A stretch of 64,000 bases of DNA, from assembly GCA_905250025.1 (NCBI GenBank), contig CAJNOJ010000057.1, positions 248,001-312,000 of the forward strand, given 5' to 3'. Shown here piece by piece: positions 28,701 to 39,802 of the stretch. This DNA comes from Adineta ricciae (lineage: Eukaryota; Rotifera; Eurotatoria; Adinetida; Adinetidae). Each line of letters begins with the position of its first letter. The stretch's first letter is position 1. The translations under genes and the position numbers were made by a program. The notes under the pieces are model-generated. The model was given only the letters and a program-made list of their open reading frames with translations, searched no databases and was not told where the DNA came from.

Positions 28701-28894
28701 TATAAACAATTGCGAGCTAGGCAAGATTGTTTCGAAAAACTTGAATATTTCGAAACAGCATCAGGGAAACAATCGATTCGTTGAGTTGCTCGTGTAGTTT
28801 GTCTTCGTATAATCGAAGATTTACGTGCAGATATGTCTGATATAGTTACCACAAGTATGACAAGAACGATGAGTGTAACAGCCGACCGGACCAT
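22725..28894 (-). CDS. Maltase-glucoamylase / sucrase-isomaltase-like enzyme with two GH31 modules
   Basis: This alpha-glucosidase releases glucose from the ends of starch-derived oligosaccharides, normally outside the cell. One transcript of roughly 1,800 residues, with about a dozen short introns, reads from a hydrophobic leader (LIVLVILVVTISDISA, signal peptide or anchor) through two repeats of trefoil plus GH31. Trefoil 1 starts RIDCFPD and trefoil 2 starts RVDCYPDSG (about 25690). Module 1 has nucleophile motif DGLWIDMNEP (about 27380-27410) and acid/base motif SGHWLGDN (about 26900). Module 2 has the same nucleophile motif, split by an intron after WIDM (about 24085), and TGHWLGDN (about 23700). 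Both modules therefore look active. The two-module layout matches vertebrate MGAM/SI, but the duplication could be independent. The exon between the modules joins in frame, so this is not two genes. Confidence 0.93.
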
Positions 28895-30468
28895 TCTTGT
28901 CGATCGACACTGACGGAGGAACTATATCGAAAAACAAGAAGAACTAACGTTGATGTTAAATCGAGAAAAAAGTAAAACATTTCAAACAATATTTATATGA
29001 AACAAAATCATGAGAAGCAAACCAGATGACGCTCACCCTCCTCCGAGATTTTGGAATAAGACGTCGTAAATACATAATAATGATAATAACGATGATCTCT
29101 GACAGTACATGGGTAGAGTGCGCTTGGAAAGTGCAAAGTAAGAATGATTACATAATTGAATAGCTAATCAAGACTTGCCATCTACAAATCAAAATATAAG
29201 CAAATTTTAGCCCTTAGAATTCCATCAAACCATAAGAATGTTTTTTCTCACAAACCTAACCTTGAAATAGTCGATATTATGTCATCGAAAACAAATAGAA
29301 AAGTTTCACAGCGTATATGGATTAAAGAGATAAGCACAACCTTTCGAAACGAAAATATTTTCTCCGCATATATAAAACGTATATTTTTTGAGATCTGTTG
29401 AAATCTCACCTGATTTCGAAATGATTTTCTTCTGAATGTATCTTTAGTGAAAAGGATAGCATCGGAAGTTCGACTGGTCATCGAAAGAGAAATATCTATA
29501 AACATACACATAGATTGAGTAAACAATTTTTTAGGGCAGTTGGACTTAAATATCACGTGTTTGTTACATGACTAGAAGGAAAGTACGCATCTGGTATTCT
29601 AAATTTAGTTTTCTAGAGCGATAACAACAAGCAAGCGAGCATATAATCACAATCGCACCTATCACCAGAATCTCAGTGCATGTCGAAAGCAAAATATATT
29701 CGTTAGCAAGCCCAAGACAAACCTTTTCTTCTCAACTGTCACCAGGCAAAGCTTAGCTCAGTGTAACGCGCATGCTTTTATAGGCCCTTCTACCACTAAG
29801 GATTAGTCCCTGGATCAGTCTAATGCGTATTTTGTTGTTAAGGTTAACATTCTCGTTTTTTTTTGTTGCTGAATAGATTCTGTTTTATTCAACAGAGTAA
29901 TACCTGAAGTAAACAATCATCAAAAAATGTGTCATCCGATTCGATGCAAGACTATTTCGAATGGACATACTCAAGTTGACTGGCAATTCTGACTTACATT
30001 TCGGTGTTTGTCGCATTGTGACTGACAGATTTCGATAGGTTCTACGTTATTTTCGTGATAATTGCGTTCACATGATTATATAACGAAGATCGTCAAGTAT
30101 ACGATTGAGTTGAATCGAGTTAAGCGAGTACATACTTATTCGCTTCCAGCTGTATATTGATTGGATTTCAACAATGAACCAATCAAAATCGACCGATCAT
30201 ATTCGAATTGAACTCTAAGTCCTTTTCTGTCTTTGACCTTTAGAAAATGTTCTACTAGTTCTGGCGAGGGCATAATCGATAATGAAAAGAGTACACGAAC
30301 TATCAGTACAAGTGACATCTAACGAGTTCAATCATTTCGAAACTAGTACTTAAGAAATATCAACACAGCGCGTGTTTTTTTATTGAAATAAATACTTTCT
30401 ACAAATGCAGTCAATTCTAATGTATTCGGGAAAAAAATGAGAAAATTCCGAAAGTTAACAATGATCAA
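28895..30468. other. Intergenic, upstream of the maltase gene
   Basis: This is 1.6 kb without a supported gene. A splice-acceptor-like CCTCCGTCAG lies just before the maltase start codon on the minus strand. A strong TATA-like element further upstream is listed separately. Confidence 0.5.
29775..29782 (-). promoter_or_regulatory. TATA-box-like element
   Basis: The minus strand reads GGGCCTATAAAAGCATGCGCG-like text, a perfect TATAAAAG in a locally GC-richer setting, which stands out in this AT-rich region. It faces the maltase gene, whose start codon is about 880 bp downstream. It would fit only with a 5' leader containing an intron. Inference only. Confidence 0.35.
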
Positions 30469-31418
30469 TTATTTATATGGATTACATTCAAGAGAAAGTT
30501 TGTTATAGGTGTTTTCGTCGATCTTGATAAAAGTTTTCTCTTTGAACGAGAACATGTAAACTTCACCTTTGTATATATCAGTCCATAAAGCATGTACTTG
30601 AAGCTCTTTTCGATTCAGTCGTTCTCTGAGAAAAGGATACGATAAAAAGTGTCGCATTTGTTCCAATGTATTGACCTAGATAACACACATCTGACTTAAT
30701 GATTACGAAAGGAATCTTTACCTGCGACAGTTTATCCGACGGTTTATACTCATTATTCGGGTCAATATATGCTTCGAAATCATCTTCATGGTGTTGTGCA
30801 CTAGCGAACACGAGTTTACGTTTGAAATCACTGGACGATTCGAGTTTTTGAAATTGCTCAACCGTTCCCTTAGCATGAACTTTCAACCATTGATCGAGTG
30901 GATTCTTTGACGGAATTGAAATTTCGTTTCGAATACGGTATAATAAATTCATCGCTTTACAATCAGAATGACCGAAAACAGTAATGACTGGTACGTTATT
31001 TCTTGAGCATGCTAATTCCAATGCTGCACATTCACCACCAACAATGTTATTTTTCTCAAAATAATCGTAAGGTGGAACTAAGTTACCTAAAAAACAGAGA
31101 ATGTTTACGAACCATGTGGAAGAACAAGAAATCTTATTTACCAGGATTTCTTACAAAAAACAATTGACCAGGCACTGCTTGAGTTAAACGCGATGCAACC
31201 ACACGACTATCAACACATGTTAGAAGAAGACCTTCAGGCTAATATAGAAAAACATACACTGTTACTGACGGTGTTCACGAAATGTATCTTCTTACAGAAG
31301 GTCCCATTGCCACTTTTTTGAATTCTTCCAAAAGTGTTGGCCTTAGCGCTTGACGATATTGCATTATTCCGTCGAGTATGCGATTCATCCCTTTACGCAC
31401 TGCATGTACAGTTGACAT
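30469..31418 (-). CDS. Beta-class carbonic anhydrase
   Basis: This zinc enzyme hydrates CO2 to bicarbonate. Beta-class enzymes occur in bacteria, plants, fungi and many invertebrates but not in vertebrates. Four exons give about 260 residues, the length of the insect enzyme. The start MSTVHAVRKGMNRILDGIMQY and the following LRPTLLEEFKKV match animal members. The zinc ligands and catalytic dyad are present: Cys and the Asp-Arg pair in LLLTCVDSRV, and His and Cys in VFGHSDCKAM. FFVRNPGN and the GGECAALELAC helix are also intact. The C-terminal part has VHALWTDIYKGEVYMF. A possible leader-intron acceptor (poly-T then AG) ends 13 bases before the ATG. Location in the cell (cytosol or mitochondrion) is not decided by the sequence. 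Confidence 0.95.
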
Positions 31419-32271
31419 ACTTGTAGAGCTTCTAAAAAAAAGCAGGATTCTATACGCATATTAATTCAATTGCAACCAAAACACTCGCATTAACGCGTAG
31501 CCAATGCATCGCTATCTGACACAGATATGGTGAAAAATCAGATTTCATCGAAACGAATCAAAATCATACGTATATGCACGGAAAGCGACATCTAATAGCA
31601 GTAGTATATAGAGTGGGTCAAGTACCCAAATGTTAGTTGATGAAAACTAAGGCGATTGCAAAATGTCACTTGATTTCGTACGTTATACCTGCGGGACGAT
31701 CAGCAATTCTACTTCTGAAGGTACAGGTGATCACGAAAGAATAAGTTTTGAGCGTGTCCTCTTAACTAATGGTTTCAACAGTCTATGGAATCATCATATA
31801 TTTTGACGTCATCACAAAATAAATGAATAACTTTAAAGATCAGATTCCGAACCCTGATCAGTCGCTTTTCATATGTCTGAACTAGACCACGCCCAAGAGC
31901 AAATCGAACTTTGATCGTCATAAGGTGATTCCGATAATCTCATATCAAAATACAAAGAATTCAGTTTAAAAATTTTATATCATACAAAAAGCATGACATA
32001 GCAATAGTTACAGATCGCATTCATGATTATTTCCTAGCATCCTACTCAACGCTATCAGAAACATAGAATGATAAAACAATCCAATGTCACACGTGTCAGA
32101 CTCAAGGGTACATGATACTGTTTCTATTGACGTATATGGTGATCAAATATGGAAATTATATTCATCGAAAAGATTTCTCAACTTCATGAAACAAAATGTT
32201 TCACTGAATCAATAATTGATTGACGTCCGCGGTGCCCTCGGTGTATAATGAAAAAGAATAGAGTTCCATAT
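31419..32271. other. Divergent upstream region
   Basis: This lies between the carbonic anhydrase (minus) and the first calcium-sensor copy (plus). No gene is seen. Confidence 0.5.
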
Positions 32272-33068
32272 GCACGTTTGTCAACAGTTCCATGACGTCA
32301 GTTATAGAATATATTCTCCATCTCTTCTCTTTCTCTTTCTCTTCCTCTTCTCACCCGTTCAGTACCATTTCATTTTATACGATGGGTAGTCGCAAGTCAA
32401 AACACATCATTCCATCCACGACTCTCACTGATGAACAAATCAACAAGATGTGTCAACAACTTCATCTCTCGACCGACGAAATCCGACAACGACACTCGGA
32501 CTTTATCCACCAGTATCCACATGGTTTCATCACTCGAGAACAGTTCTTCGACTCTCTCAACGAAGTCTGGCCTGAAACTCATATCGACAAGTTCGCTTCT
32601 CATCTCTTCGTCACCTTGTGAGTCAGTACTGTCCTATTCTATCCGACCGTCACTCACTTCGTTATAGAGATCGAGATCGAAATGGTGGAATCGATTTTAT
32701 GGAATACATGATGTTGACTTCTAAACTCGATTCGGATCACATGAATGTGAACAACGATGAGAATGCCTATCTCGAACTGCTGTTTGACATCTTCGATCGA
32801 AACCATAATGGGTGAGTGTTGTAGTTGAGATGGAGTATGATTGACTAGATATGTTACATGTAGATATCTGGAGAAACGTGAACTGAAGCCACTAGTTGAA
32901 TCGATCTATGATTTAGCTGGTTTGCCGGAAGATGAACGTCATGGAGTGAACTCAAGTCATGCTCAAGTGAAATATTTATTGAATAAGCTGGACAAGAATG
33001 GTGATAAGCGTTTATCGAAACAGGAATTTCTGAATGAGGAAAACTGGAATCGTACTGAACAATTCGGA
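32272..33068 (+). repeat. Direct repeat, copy 1 of about 0.8 kb
   Basis: This stretch repeats at 34278-35074, exactly 2,006 bp further on and in the same direction. From 32279 to about 33050 I can count only about three mismatches by eye, and both introns are identical. Similarity fades within a few bases at the 5' edge and ends abruptly about 40 bp before the stop codon. Confidence 0.93.
32293..32300 (+). promoter_or_regulatory. cAMP response element palindrome (copy 1)
   Basis: This is the perfect CREB/ATF palindrome TGACGTCA, 82 bp before the start codon of the calcium-sensor gene. It is kept in both repeat copies. Chance occurrence in one copy is possible; use by CREB-type factors is inference. 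Confidence 0.5.
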
Positions 33069-33089
33069 CGTCTTCTTTTTAATTACTAA
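32382..33089 (+). CDS. Neuronal-calcium-sensor-like EF-hand protein, copy 1
   Basis: Three exons (32382-32617, 32668-32811, 32864-33089) give 201 residues. I chose the ATG at 32382 because it gives MGSRKSK, a good N-myristoylation signal of the NCS/recoverin type. The upstream in-frame Met lies in pyrimidine-rich leader DNA that ends in a splice-acceptor-like CCCGTTCAG. EF-hand loops with the expected acidic ends are DRDRNGGIDFME, DRNHNGYLEKRE and DKNGDKRLSKQE. An N-terminal fourth hand (around HQYPHGFITREQF) is degenerate, as in NCS proteins. It probably acts as a membrane-attached Ca2+ sensor. Divergence from named members (NCS-1, hippocalcin) is high, so I give no symbol. Confidence 0.88.
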
Positions 33090-34277
33090 GATCTAGATGA
33101 TCAGCTAAAAGACAATAATACTTTTTGTTTAATAATTATACGAATAAATGTTCTCTTCAATAAACAGAAAGTTGAAGTTTTCACAATAAAAAGTTCTTTC
33201 TGTTGATTTCTGAATCTGACAAATGAACAAAGATAGGAATAACTGCAATGATATAGATACTGTGCATCGTCCAATTGTTGCTTTAGTTTCATATAGACTA
33301 CCTTCGGTACTTCTATGTCTTTATTTTATTTATACTACATGCAACTGGAGGACGGTTGACGCCAGAAACTAGTTTCCTTTGAACTTTGCGCAGTTCCGTA
33401 CTCAAAAATAATCCTCGACAGCGTACTAATCGATCATAAATGAAAAGTCTACTAGTGAGGCTATGATATTTAACTATGGAGAGGATAAGTCACTCGCCTG
33501 AATACTTATCGGCCAATCTTTTAATTACACTCGTTACTTCCTTTTTGGAAGTCTACAAAGTTGGTAAAATAGAATACTGAATCGTCAAGTCATTACGTGT
33601 GATCTTTACACCTACGTTAATCATTTGGTGGTGTGCTAAGAATGTACGTGCATACGATGATATTCTGTACAACTTCAATGCCTGGGCATATCTGAATGTT
33701 TTCTTTATTTCGTATTAATAAAAGTAATTTGCGAACTTCGATGAGCGTATTTCTCGCGAGTTGTAGTATACCCCTATACAGCAAACAATGCATCCTCAAT
33801 TCACTTGTGTGTCTGGAGCAAGAACAAGATTATTCAATTGAACTATATCTTTCCGCACGATCATTAGTTGACATCAGCAACATGAATATTTCAACACATA
33901 CGCCTGAGTTTCCATTATGCAGCTGTTCAGTTTTTTGTATCATCTGTTTTTCGTAGATTTTTCACGTTGAAAAATGCGCACAGGACTCTTGCATGGCTTC
34001 TCGAGTACTTGAGAACAACCCGTATTTTCAATCTTTTCTCTTAGGCTTTCATAGAATTAATGAGGAAAACCTATTAGCTCAAATTACATCACACAAATAT
34101 CGAGGATCAACCGGCTTTCAAGATCAGAAAGATAGAATTTCTAGTACACAGCACATTTTACGGGAAAAGTACGTCAGAAAGAATAAGTCGAATGGAAAAG
34201 GTGCGTCACTTTACATTTTACTCAGGTATACATTTATCTAGCGCCATTAATCCCTTGAAATACAATAAGTTTCACGT
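33090..34277. other. Spacer between the two calcium-sensor copies
   Basis: This is 1.2 kb of unique AT-rich DNA without a supported gene. It is not itself a repeat of the DNA upstream of copy 1. Confidence 0.5.
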
Positions 34278-35074
34278 GCATGTCTGTCAACAGTTCCATG
34301 ACGTCAGTTATAGAATATATTCTCCATCTCTTCTCTTTCTCTTTCTCTTCCTCTTCTCACCCGTTCAGTACCATTTCATTTTATACAATGGGTAGTCGCA
34401 AGTCAAAACACATCATTCCATCCACGTCTCTCACTGATGAACAAATCAACAAGATGTGTCAACAACTTCATCTCTCGACCGAAGAAATCCGACAACGACA
34501 CTCGGACTTTATCCACCAGTATCCACATGGTTTCATCACTCGAGAACAGTTCTTCGACTCTCTCAACGAAGTCTGGCCTGAAACTCATATCGACAAGTTC
34601 GCTTCTCATCTCTTCGTCACCTTGTGAGTCAGTACTGTCCTATTCTATCCGACCGTCACTCACTTCGTTATAGAGATCGAGATCGAAATGGTGGAATCGA
34701 TTTTATGGAATACATGATGTTGACTTCTAAACTCGATTCGGATCACATGAATGTGAACAACGATGAGAATGCCTATCTCGAACTGCTGTTTGACATCTTC
34801 GATCGAAACCATAATGGGTGAGTGTTGTAGTTGAGATGGAGTATGATTGACTAGATATGTTACATGTAGATATCTGGAGAAACGTGAACTGAAGCCACTA
34901 GTTGAATCGATCTATGATTTAGCTGGTTTGCCGGAAGATGAACGTCATGGAGTGAACTCAAGTCATGCTCAAGTGAAATATTTATTGAATAAGCTGGACA
35001 AGAATGGTGATAAGCGTTTATCGAAACAGGAATTTCTGAATGAGGAAAACTGGAATCGTGCTGAACAATTTGGT
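34278..35074 (+). repeat. Direct repeat, copy 2 of about 0.8 kb
   Basis: This is the second copy of the unit at 32272-33068, covering leader, CRE palindrome, three exons and two introns of the calcium-sensor gene. Confidence 0.93.
34299..34306 (+). promoter_or_regulatory. cAMP response element palindrome (copy 2)
   Basis: This is the same TGACGTCA as in copy 1, again 82 bp before the chosen start codon. It lies inside the duplicated unit. Confidence 0.5.
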
Positions 35075-35092
35075 GGTCTCTTTTTCAATTAA
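34388..35092 (+). CDS. Neuronal-calcium-sensor-like EF-hand protein, copy 2
   Basis: Three exons (34388-34623, 34674-34817, 34870-35092) give 200 residues. The protein equals copy 1 except for Thr to Ser and Asp to Glu in the first 40 residues and a different end: NRAEQFGGLFFN here against NRTEQFGRLLFNY in copy 1. The myristoylation signal MGSRKSK and all EF-hand loops are kept, and the frame is open, so both copies look functional. Shared leader and CRE suggest shared control, but the DNA further upstream differs. Confidence 0.88.
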
Positions 35093-36580
35093 TTTGATAT
35101 TAATAAATTTCGCTGTGTTAAATACTGAGGATAAATTGAATACTGATGAATTTTTCTATCGTTTCCTTTTCAAACCGATGGTTAGTTAATAAAAACGTAG
35201 GTATTTCAGAAGATCTTGTTCTTGTGTGTCTTATCTTGAAAAGTACAACACTCTTGAACTGAATTCACACATGTACTTTATCAATAGTAAACCGTTTGCA
35301 CGTCACAATCTATCACTCAGTGACTAATGTCATAGCTTTGTCGGTGCTTGCTATATTACACGATCTAATCATTTATTACGATCAGCTGAAGCAATATTTA
35401 TTATAGTGACAGATGGTGACATAATAATCGTAAACGCTATTTAAAAAGTCTGCGTAAAACAACTGAAAGTAACACCCTATTTGAAATTATGGTTTGTTCG
35501 CTATTCAAACATCATATTGAATTGTTATCTTTGCTTAGTTTTATCTTATTTTCAGTATGAAATCATGAATAGGAAACAATGTTGCTTTCTTCCTACTCGG
35601 ATAACAATATGTATACTGATCTACATAAGTAAAAGATTAGCCAATAAAGAATGCGACCGTGTTTCTTAGTCACTGTTAACATTAACGATTAGCTTTTTAA
35701 CAAGTTTGTATACAACGAAGAATTTTCTAAAGTAGTTTCTTTGTCCGCAAGATTTTTTATGCGTGACAAGTCTTCGTGGATTTAACTAGATGTTAATTTT
35801 GAATTTTTCCGTGTACAATACGCTAAACATAGTTCCAGGATTTACCGATCGCTGAATGACAATAATTTTCATAGGAAACGATGATCAATAATAAAACATT
35901 CATATTTACTAGTTCAACACGATTCTATTGTATTGCTGTAGATAGTTGCAAGATGGATATTGATAATACAACAAAGTACTTTTTAAATACAAATGAACTT
36001 TACTCTCATTCTATGTTAAAATAGGTTCAAGCTGCATAGATGGACTAAATGTCTATAGTCCAATAGGAAAAGAATCTATTGTAGGATGTGTGGAGAGTAT
36101 CTTGAGGAAAAATTTTGTTTTCTTCTTACTGATCAGGACACGAATTGACATATACTTTTCGATTGTATACAATCAAGAAATATCTAGAACAAATATAAAT
36201 ACCGTTTATCGTAATGCATTCTTCGATACCAGACGACATTTTCTTTTTTATTGCATCACATTTATTTTTATCATTCTCTTCTATTCGTTCATTGGAGTTC
36301 AAATGCACCGTACTACATGCTGCACTGTTTGTTTTCTTTCGAACTCCACTACAGTTCGACGTGCAAAATCATCAAACAGTCAAAATATTTATTGAACGTA
36401 GTTAAGCAAGCGTTCTTTTCTAATCATTTTCACAACTATTTATCTGACAAAAGGACTCGTACTTATCATTATTTTTCCGTTATCTCATCATTGAGATCTG
36501 AAGAGAGTATATATATCTTATGCAATTGCATACTTCTTTTCTATATTTTTATATCGAAAAAGAAGGCATTGAGTCCAGTA
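35093..36580. other. Intergenic, upstream of the esterase gene
   Basis: This is 1.5 kb of AT-rich DNA. Several overlapping open frames near 36090-36640 are hydrophobic, Phe/Ile-rich translations of T-rich DNA in competing frames, not genes. Confidence 0.5.
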
Positions 36581-38457
36581 ATGCAGATGGATTTATTCAA
36601 AACTAAATTATTGATATTCGTCTTGTTTATTGTTCAGTGTAAGTAACAATTTGATTGATTATCATTACAAAAAATAATCAAACTATTTTCTATTGTAAGG
36701 TAATGCTATACCTCGTTTCGCCAACTATATTCAAGATCATATGGTACTTCAACAAGCTCCACAAAGAGCTGTTGTGTGGGGATTTGGAGATACAAGCAAA
36801 TTGACTACACTTCGGATGGATGATAAAATCTATACGACTATCAGTGGTGCAGAATCTGTCAACGAGCAAGATGAAAGTATTTGGTCAATAACGCTTGATC
36901 CTGTCTACGATGAAGGACCATTTGATATTCATGTTTCACAACCATTAGCGAATGGAACTCTGGTGACAATTACCATTCACGACATTCTGTTTGGTGATGT
37001 TTGGATTTGTTCAGGACAATCAAATATGCAACTTACAGTGAGTCTCATTCATAATGCAACAGAGGAAATTGTCAATGCTGGTAAGTATCCGAAAATTCGA
37101 GTATTCACTGCTGATCAAGAAGTATCAGCAATGCCACTCGAAGAACTACGTGGTATTCGATTAAACTGGTCAGTGGCATCACCTAACAGCATCGGTGGAC
37201 CAAATTGGAACTATATGTCCGCTGTTTGTTGGCTCTATGGTCGTATGATTCATGTTGCCTTAGGTGAGCGACCTATTGGACTAATTGCTTCGTCGGTAGG
37301 TGGAACACCTATTGAACTTTGGATGCCACCGAAAGCACTGCAAGATTGCGGAATCCCACCGTATGTTTGATCTCTTCTATTATTTATTCACTTTATGTTT
37401 TCATTAGAGATGATAGCGTAATAGTAAAATCATGGAATTTCTCTTCTACAGAAACAGCTTCTAATCACTCGACTTTGTTCAATGCGATGATCTATCCATT
37501 TATGCGTACAGTCATCTACGGAGCTATATGGTATCAAGGTAAAACAGTCGATAGTTTCTTTTGTGTATCATTGAGCATATCTATTCTTGTCTCCAATGAA
37601 GGTGAAGCGAATAGGGACTATAATACTCATAAGTATGCCTGTTCATTTTCAAAAATGATACAATATTGGCGAGAATCGTGGAATGAACGTACCAATAATA
37701 TTACAGATATTCAGTTTCCATTCGGCTTTGTTCAAGTAAACTTTACCCATTATTATCGCATACGATGTTATGTCACTGTAGTTGTCGACATTTGCGAATA
37801 ACAGTGAATACATTGGTAGTTATCCCGAAATTCGTTGGCATCAAACATTTGACATCGGTTATGTTCCTAACAATGTTGTTCCAAAAGTATTTATGGCCGT
37901 AACATTAGATTTACGTGATGATCCTAATGGGTAGTATTCGATAGTCATTTTCTTGTTTGTTCATTTTCATCTGAGTTTTATTTAGTGATCATCCTCGCTA
38001 TAAACACGATGTGGGATATCGTTTATCACGATCAGGTCTTGCCATTGCTTACAATCAGCAAGTCGAGTATCAAGGACCTATTGTACAAACTATCGTTTAT
38101 TTCATTGGTAGTCAAACGATAAATATTACTTATACAGCTGTATCAAACATTGATTTACGTAATCCAAATGGATTCGAGATTTGTTGTCAAGGAAGCAAAT
38201 GTGCTAACGATAGTTTATGGATTCCAATAACTATTTCAAGTCGAGTTGAATTGACTATCACTTTGTCAATTCCTATTTCATGTATTGGACAACAGTTGTA
38301 TGGTATTCGATACCTCTGGCGTGAAACGCCGTGCCCGTTCAAACAAGCAGCGATCTATAGTTTTACAGACCCTAATTTACCTTCGCCACCGTATTTGAAA
38401 TTATTTTTGACGGACCGTCGAGAAGTTGAAAATAACATTTTTACATATAAGCGCTGA
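36581..38457 (+). CDS. SIAE: Sialate O-acetylesterase
   Basis: This secreted or lysosomal SGNH-fold esterase removes O-acetyl groups from sialic acids. Six exons give about 520 residues, like human SIAE. The signal peptide is MQMDLFKTKLLIFVLFIVQC. The mature part begins near AIPRFANYIQDHMVLQQAP, the typical start of the family. The catalytic Ser lies in WICSGQSNM, the oxyanion-region motif is AIWYQGEAN (created by joining exons over an intron that starts after WYQ), and the catalytic Asp/His region is DHPRYKHDVGYRL. RWHQTFDIGYVPN and the FMAVTLDL block are conserved. One intron needs its acceptor at the CTGTAG near 37780; the later CAG would put a stop in frame. Sialic acid itself is unusual in protostomes, so the natural substrate is open. 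Confidence 0.93.
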
Positions 38458-39802
38458 GCTCAGTAACTTTGAATACAATAAAATGTAAAAGTTTTGAAAA
38501 GAAAGGATTTGTAAAAATTTTTAAAATAGGTGAATTCTTATTTGTATTGTTCTTTTTCGAATAATGTATTCATAGCCATATGAAGAAATAAAGTACAACT
38601 CTGACTGCTAGAAATAAACATTTCAATGTGTGAACTTTCACGCATTACATCTACCAATTTCAAACTGAATAGTAGAATCGAGATAATCATGCTTAATGTT
38701 AAGTAATGTATAACAATATTCTCATCAATGTTATTCAGATTTAGTTCTGGCTTTAGTGAGAAATCATCTTTGGTACCTGGACTTCTCCGTATGCAATCAT
38801 TCTTTTTAAAGCAGTTAGTTCATGTCTGTTTCTTGTTCACTAACTATCCTCTCTCTCTCGCTAAACATCATTCGATTTATTTTCTAGTAGATGATTAGTA
38901 TACTGCTCACACATGTTCTTTTTATTTCCAATAGAAAAGAAAGAAAACGAAAATGTGCAAATCAAAGAGAGCATTTACGAGAAAGAAGCAAGTTTTTGGA
39001 AGGTCAGAATAGTTACACCAAAGCTGAAAAATATCTCAGACAACCAACGGCAACAAAAATTACTGGAATTCGTTTGGAAGCGTTATGAGCTCGAATGAGA
39101 TTTCACGAGCAATGTGCTAAATTTGTATCGAATGCAGTTGGAGGTTTTGCACACACGTCTAACTTGAAACTTGAATTCAGCTATCACTTTAACCATTCGA
39201 GTGGTCGACTAAGAACGCTTCGGAGGGTAATGAATATTATAATAGCTGAATACTCGAACAGGTAGTTAAATAATTGGATTAACGTTTCGAGTTTGACATT
39301 ACTACGTTTATTAACAATGTTCTATCAACAGCTGAAATTTTAAATCGTCTATTTAGGCTTTGATACGCAACATAAACCCAGCACATCAGCTGCTTTTTTA
39401 AAGCTAAATAACCAAGAAAATAGGGGATAGAGATCTCTAGCTCAAACTCAAGTCTGGAAACATTTTTCAAAAGTCTTCTCTTGTACAGAGCGAAGATGAA
39501 GGTGAAGAGATGTGCAAACTCTGTAGAAGCAGCACCTTGTTAATAAATAATAGACGTGCTTCGATCAATGATATTTATACTTGAATGAGTTTATTTTATT
39601 GGATTGATGATTTGACAGAAAGAAAAAAGATTCTTCAATCATGATTGAAATCGTTTGTTATGTCTTTCTTTCTTTCTTTCTTGCTGACAATGATATCTAT
39701 TGGATAGGGAAGCATCCAATACAAAAGAGTGAAGAATCTGAGTCAGCTATTTGTACGGTACGGTGGGTGATACGATTTTGTTCATAAAAAGAAGTGACTT
39801 TA
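38458..39802. other. Intergenic between SIAE and FAAH2-like genes
   Basis: This is 1.3 kb without a supported gene. It contains a TTTC microsatellite (about 39662-39682). Two overlapping 60-codon frames near 38900-39090 are in conflict and resemble nothing. Confidence 0.5.
39662..39682. repeat. TTTC microsatellite
   Basis: Five TTTC/CTTT units in a row are visible in the intergenic DNA. Confidence 0.7.

Noticed and set aside
32397..32603. Minus-strand open frame present in both calcium-sensor copies
   Set aside because: It is duplicated only because the coding exon is duplicated; it has no independent signal.
36090..36575. Overlapping hydrophobic open frames before SIAE
   Set aside because: Three frames compete over T-rich DNA, none has a plausible start context or domain, and SIAE has its own signal peptide at 36581.
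38891..39098. Two overlapping basic open frames of about 60 codons
   Set aside because: They conflict with each other, match nothing, and show no splice partners.
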